A stretch of 14,749 nt of DNA from Desulfobacterales bacterium CG23_combo_of_CG06-09_8_20_14_all_52_9 (GTDB lineage: Bacteria; Desulfobacterota; Desulfobacteria; Desulfobacterales; UBA2156). The stretch spans positions 1-14,749 of the forward strand of contig PCSF01000264.1 in NCBI GenBank assembly GCA_002771315.1, read 5' to 3'. Shown here in pieces: positions 12,838 through 14,749 of this stretch. The position numbers and the translations under genes are program-made. Positions within the stretch are counted from its first letter, which is position 1, and the number at the start of each line of letters is the position of its first letter. Below the pieces are notes generated by a model. That model worked only from the letters and a program-made list of their open reading frames with translations. It was not told where the DNA came from and did not search any database.

Positions 12838-13909
12838 TCTGGTGGATGTAGCCCGTCGGGCCCTCCCAGCGATCCTCGGGTTCGGGTTCAGAAAGTGAGA
12901 CGACGAATTTAAAATTCGAGTAATGCTTCGCCAACTCCCGAAACTCATCTTCGTAAAACAGCTCCTTTTTTGAACGGGCGCCATACCAGAATGACATCTT
13001 GCGCTCTGTCCTCACCGTGAGAAGCTGATGAAAAATATGGGCCCTCAGCGGTGCCATACCGGCCCCACCCCCGATGAAACACATCTCCCGCCGGGTGTCT
13101 TTGATAAAAAAATCGCCATAAGGCCCGCTGAGAGTCACTTGATCTCCGGGTTCCAACGTAAAAAGATAGGAAGATGCGATCCCGGGGAGGATGTCTATTT
13201 TGCCGGGCGGCGGCGTGGCGATTCGGATAGTAAACATCAGCTCCGCCTCCTCCGGGGTATTGGCCAGAGAATAGGCGCGAAAAATCGGTTCCTCGGCCTT
13301 TGCCTTAAGCCCCCAGAAATCGAAACGGTCCCACACCTTTTTATAAGTTTCCCCCACGTGGATCTCCCGGTAGGACCGTTCATATTCGGGAATATCGATC
13401 TGAACATAGGCGCCGGTTTTAAAATCCATCCTCTCATTGCCTTCAAGCTTCAGCCTCAATTCCTTGATGAAAGAAGCCAAATTCTCGTTGGAAACCACGA
13501 TGGCGCTGTATTTCTTGATATTGAAGATCTCCTGCGGGATGCGGATCTTCATATCTTCTTTGACTTTGAGCTGGCATGCCAGACGGATGCCCTTCTGTTT
13601 TTCCTCCCGGTTCAGGTGAGCCAGTTCAGTGGGAAGGATATCCCTTCCCCCGGCTTCCACCCGGCATTTGCACAGACCACAACTTCCTTTGCCGCCGCAG
13701 GCCGACGGGAGCAAAACGCCATTTTGGGTCAATGCCGAAAGGAGGGTTGTGCCCATAGGGGTTTGAATGCTTTTGGCCGGATCTTCATTGATGACGATGG
13801 TACGGTCCCCCTTGATAACGACTTTTGCCTCCACCAATAGAAGGGCGATGACCATCAATCCGATGACGCCGGCAAAAACCGTCACTGCTGTTACCCAGGT
13901 CTCCAACAC
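12683..13909 (-). CDS. nqrF: Na+-translocating NADH:quinone reductase subunit F
   Basis: 408 residues, the usual NqrF length. An N-terminal membrane helix (residues about 5-26) is followed by a [2Fe-2S] ferredoxin domain with C71, C77, C80 and C112, an FAD-binding motif RAYSLAN (211-217), an NADH site FIGGGAGMAPLRAH (about 278-291) and CGPPPM near the C terminus, ending DDFGV. NqrF takes electrons from NADH and feeds them through FAD and the iron-sulfur centre to the other subunits, driving Na+ export. The start is GTG 13909 (AAGGTGAG upstream), 15 bases after the nqrE stop. This architecture separates NQR from the related RNF complex, which has no F-type subunit. Its 3' end lies in the duplicated segment. 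Confidence 0.97.
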   Translation of the reverse strand: MLETWVTAVTVFAGVIGLMVIALLLVEAKVVIKGDRTIVINEDPAKSIQTPMGTTLLSALTQNGVLLPSACGGKGSCGLCKCRVEAGGRDILPTELAHLNREEKQKGIRLACQLKVKEDMKIRIPQEIFNIKKYSAIVVSNENLASFIKELRLKLEGNERMDFKTGAYVQIDIPEYERSYREIHVGETYKKVWDRFDFWGLKAKAEEPIFRAYSLANTPEEAELMFTIRIATPPPGKIDILPGIASSYLFTLEPGDQVTLSGPYGDFFIKDTRREMCFIGGGAGMAPLRAHIFHQLLTVRTERKMSFWYGARSKKELFYEDEFRELAKHYSNFKFVVSLSEPEPEDRWEGPTGYIHQTAYEQYLKNHPDPTEIEFYLCGPPPMLKAVREMLDTIGVEQEMIAFDDFGV

Positions 13910-13924
13910 GGCTCACCTTCTCCG

Positions 13925-14533
13925 CTAAAACGAAATTCCCGCAAACAACATGAAACCGATGGCCATCAAACCGGTGGTGATCATGTTGATGCCAAAACCC
14001 TTTAACCCCGTCGGCACATCGGCGTAACGGAGTTTCTTTTGAATGGCCGACATGGCAATGATGGCCAACGCCCACCCGAGACCTGAGGCGGCACCATAGA
14101 CAACCGTTTCGGCGAATGAATAGGCACGCTCCACCATAAACAGAGAAACGCCCAGGATGGCGCAGTTGACGGTGATCAGGGGGAGGAAAACCCCGAGAGA
14201 AGCATACAGGGCCGGGGAATACCGATCGATGACCATTTCCAAAGCCTGCACGATGACGGCAATGGTGGCGATAAAAAGAACCAGCTTCAGGTAGCTCAAA
14301 TTCACCTCGGGAAACCCTGCCCAGGCGAGGGCACCCGGCGCAAGCAGATGGTTATAGATGAACCAGTTGACCGGCGTGGTGACGGTCAGCACGAAAACAA
14401 CCGCAACGCCCAGCCCGGCGGCGGTCTTCATGTTCTTGGAAATTGCCAGAAAGGAGCACATCCCTAAGAAATAAGCCAGGAGGATGTTACCCACAAAAAT
14501 CGAATTGACGGCAATGCTGATCAGATTTTCCAT
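13925..14533 (-). CDS. nqrE: Na+-translocating NADH:quinone reductase subunit E
   Basis: 202 residues, near the 198 of characterised NqrE, with six likely membrane helices. The family pattern is clear: MENLISIAVNSIFVGNILLA, YFLGMCSFLAISK, GVFLPLITVNCAILG and a GLGWALAIIAMSAI helix. The two cysteines in GMCSF and NCAIL are those linked to an iron centre between NqrD and NqrE in the complex. The homologous RNF subunit is RnfA; the adjoining nqrF decides for NQR. It lies 39 bases after nqrD in the same operon; the ribosome site is weak. Confidence 0.96.
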   Translation of the reverse strand: MENLISIAVNSIFVGNILLAYFLGMCSFLAISKNMKTAAGLGVAVVFVLTVTTPVNWFIYNHLLAPGALAWAGFPEVNLSYLKLVLFIATIAVIVQALEMVIDRYSPALYASLGVFLPLITVNCAILGVSLFMVERAYSFAETVVYGAASGLGWALAIIAMSAIQKKLRYADVPTGLKGFGINMITTGLMAIGFMLFAGISF

Positions 14534-14572
14534 GAATTACAAAACCCTGTCTTTTCCGATTTTCGGAAGCGG

Positions 14573-14749
14573 TTATCTCACCTTTTTCTTTGAAAGCAAC
14601 GTATGCTCCAGCCATACGAACAGCCCGATAATGATGAAAGCCCCGGGGGCAAGCCGCATCAATCCATTGTTCATGTACCCTGCCTCATAGAAAAAAGCGG
14701 GGATGACCGGATATCCGAACAGCGCCCCGGCTCCCAGCAATTCCCTCAA
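14573..14749 (-). CDS. nqrD: Na+-translocating NADH:quinone reductase subunit D, C-terminal part
   Basis: The last 58 codons of a membrane protein whose 5' part lies beyond the window. It reads RELLGAGALFGYPVI, then NNGLMRLAPGAFIIIGLFVW, then a basic tail LSKKKVR and TAA at 14573-14575. The NNGLM-L-P-AFI-IG pattern is the C-terminal end of NqrD (homologous to RnfE). Order D-E-F on one strand is the normal nqrABCDEF order, so nqrABC should follow outside the window. Confidence 0.9.
   Translation of the reverse strand: MRELLGAGALFGYPVIPAFFYEAGYMNNGLMRLAPGAFIIIGLFVWLEHTLLSKKKVR

Noticed and set aside
12683..14749. RNF complex instead of NQR
   Set aside because: The third gene has the [2Fe-2S]-FAD-NADH architecture of NqrF, which RNF lacks.

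Overview
The window looks like chromosome from an anaerobic, ferredoxin-using bacterium, most like the sulfate-reducing or syntrophic Desulfobacterota (former Deltaproteobacteria). The grounds are a nickel-iron CO dehydrogenase, a ferredoxin-type 2-oxoacid oxidoreductase, a stand-alone ferredoxin:disulfide reductase-like protein and a Na+-translocating NADH:quinone reductase (NQR) operon. This is a family-level inference; no rRNA or other marker gene lies in the window.

Layout. 1-465: C-terminal end of a sigma-54-dependent activator, convergent with cooS (530-2500, minus) across a bidirectional terminator. 2501-2784: divergent control region with a good cooS promoter, a palindrome over its -10 box, and a 13-base direct repeat. 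2785-7020: run of five thiol-redox genes: exported TlpA-like thioredoxin, exported 1-Cys peroxiredoxin, large CHWC protein of the YyaL/DUF255 family, glutaredoxin-like protein, and FTR-type [4Fe-4S] disulfide reductase. 12683-14749: end of an nqr operon (nqrD partial, nqrE, nqrF; minus).

Between the redox run and nqr lies an island, about 7178-12462, bounded by two direct copies (about 380 bases, roughly 93% identical) of one junction: the 3' end of the FTR gene convergent with the 3' end of nqrF. The left copy has the intact FTR gene and an nqrF stub; the right copy has the intact nqrF gene and an FTR stub. The island holds GC-richer genes for a two-subunit 2-oxoacid:ferredoxin oxidoreductase, with the fused gamma-alpha gene split by a -1 frameshift. 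It also holds the first codons of a probable formate/nitrite transporter, an IS91-family transposase in two complementary halves, a DinJ-YafQ toxin-antitoxin module with a near-consensus promoter/operator, a GGDEF remnant, a DDE-transposase scrap and three short palindromes inside the dead transposase.

Working together: CO dehydrogenase and the 2-oxoacid oxidoreductase would reduce ferredoxin, the FTR-like protein could pass ferredoxin electrons to the glutaredoxin-like protein, and NQR couples NADH oxidation to Na+ pumping. The first three redox genes look like an oxidative-stress or thiol-maintenance operon acting partly outside the cytoplasm. No wholly new system is proven here. The most unusual items are the mosaic island with its duplicated convergent-gene junction, the frameshifted korA, the palindrome-riddled IS91 remnant, and the ordered operator-like repeats between cooS and the redox operon.
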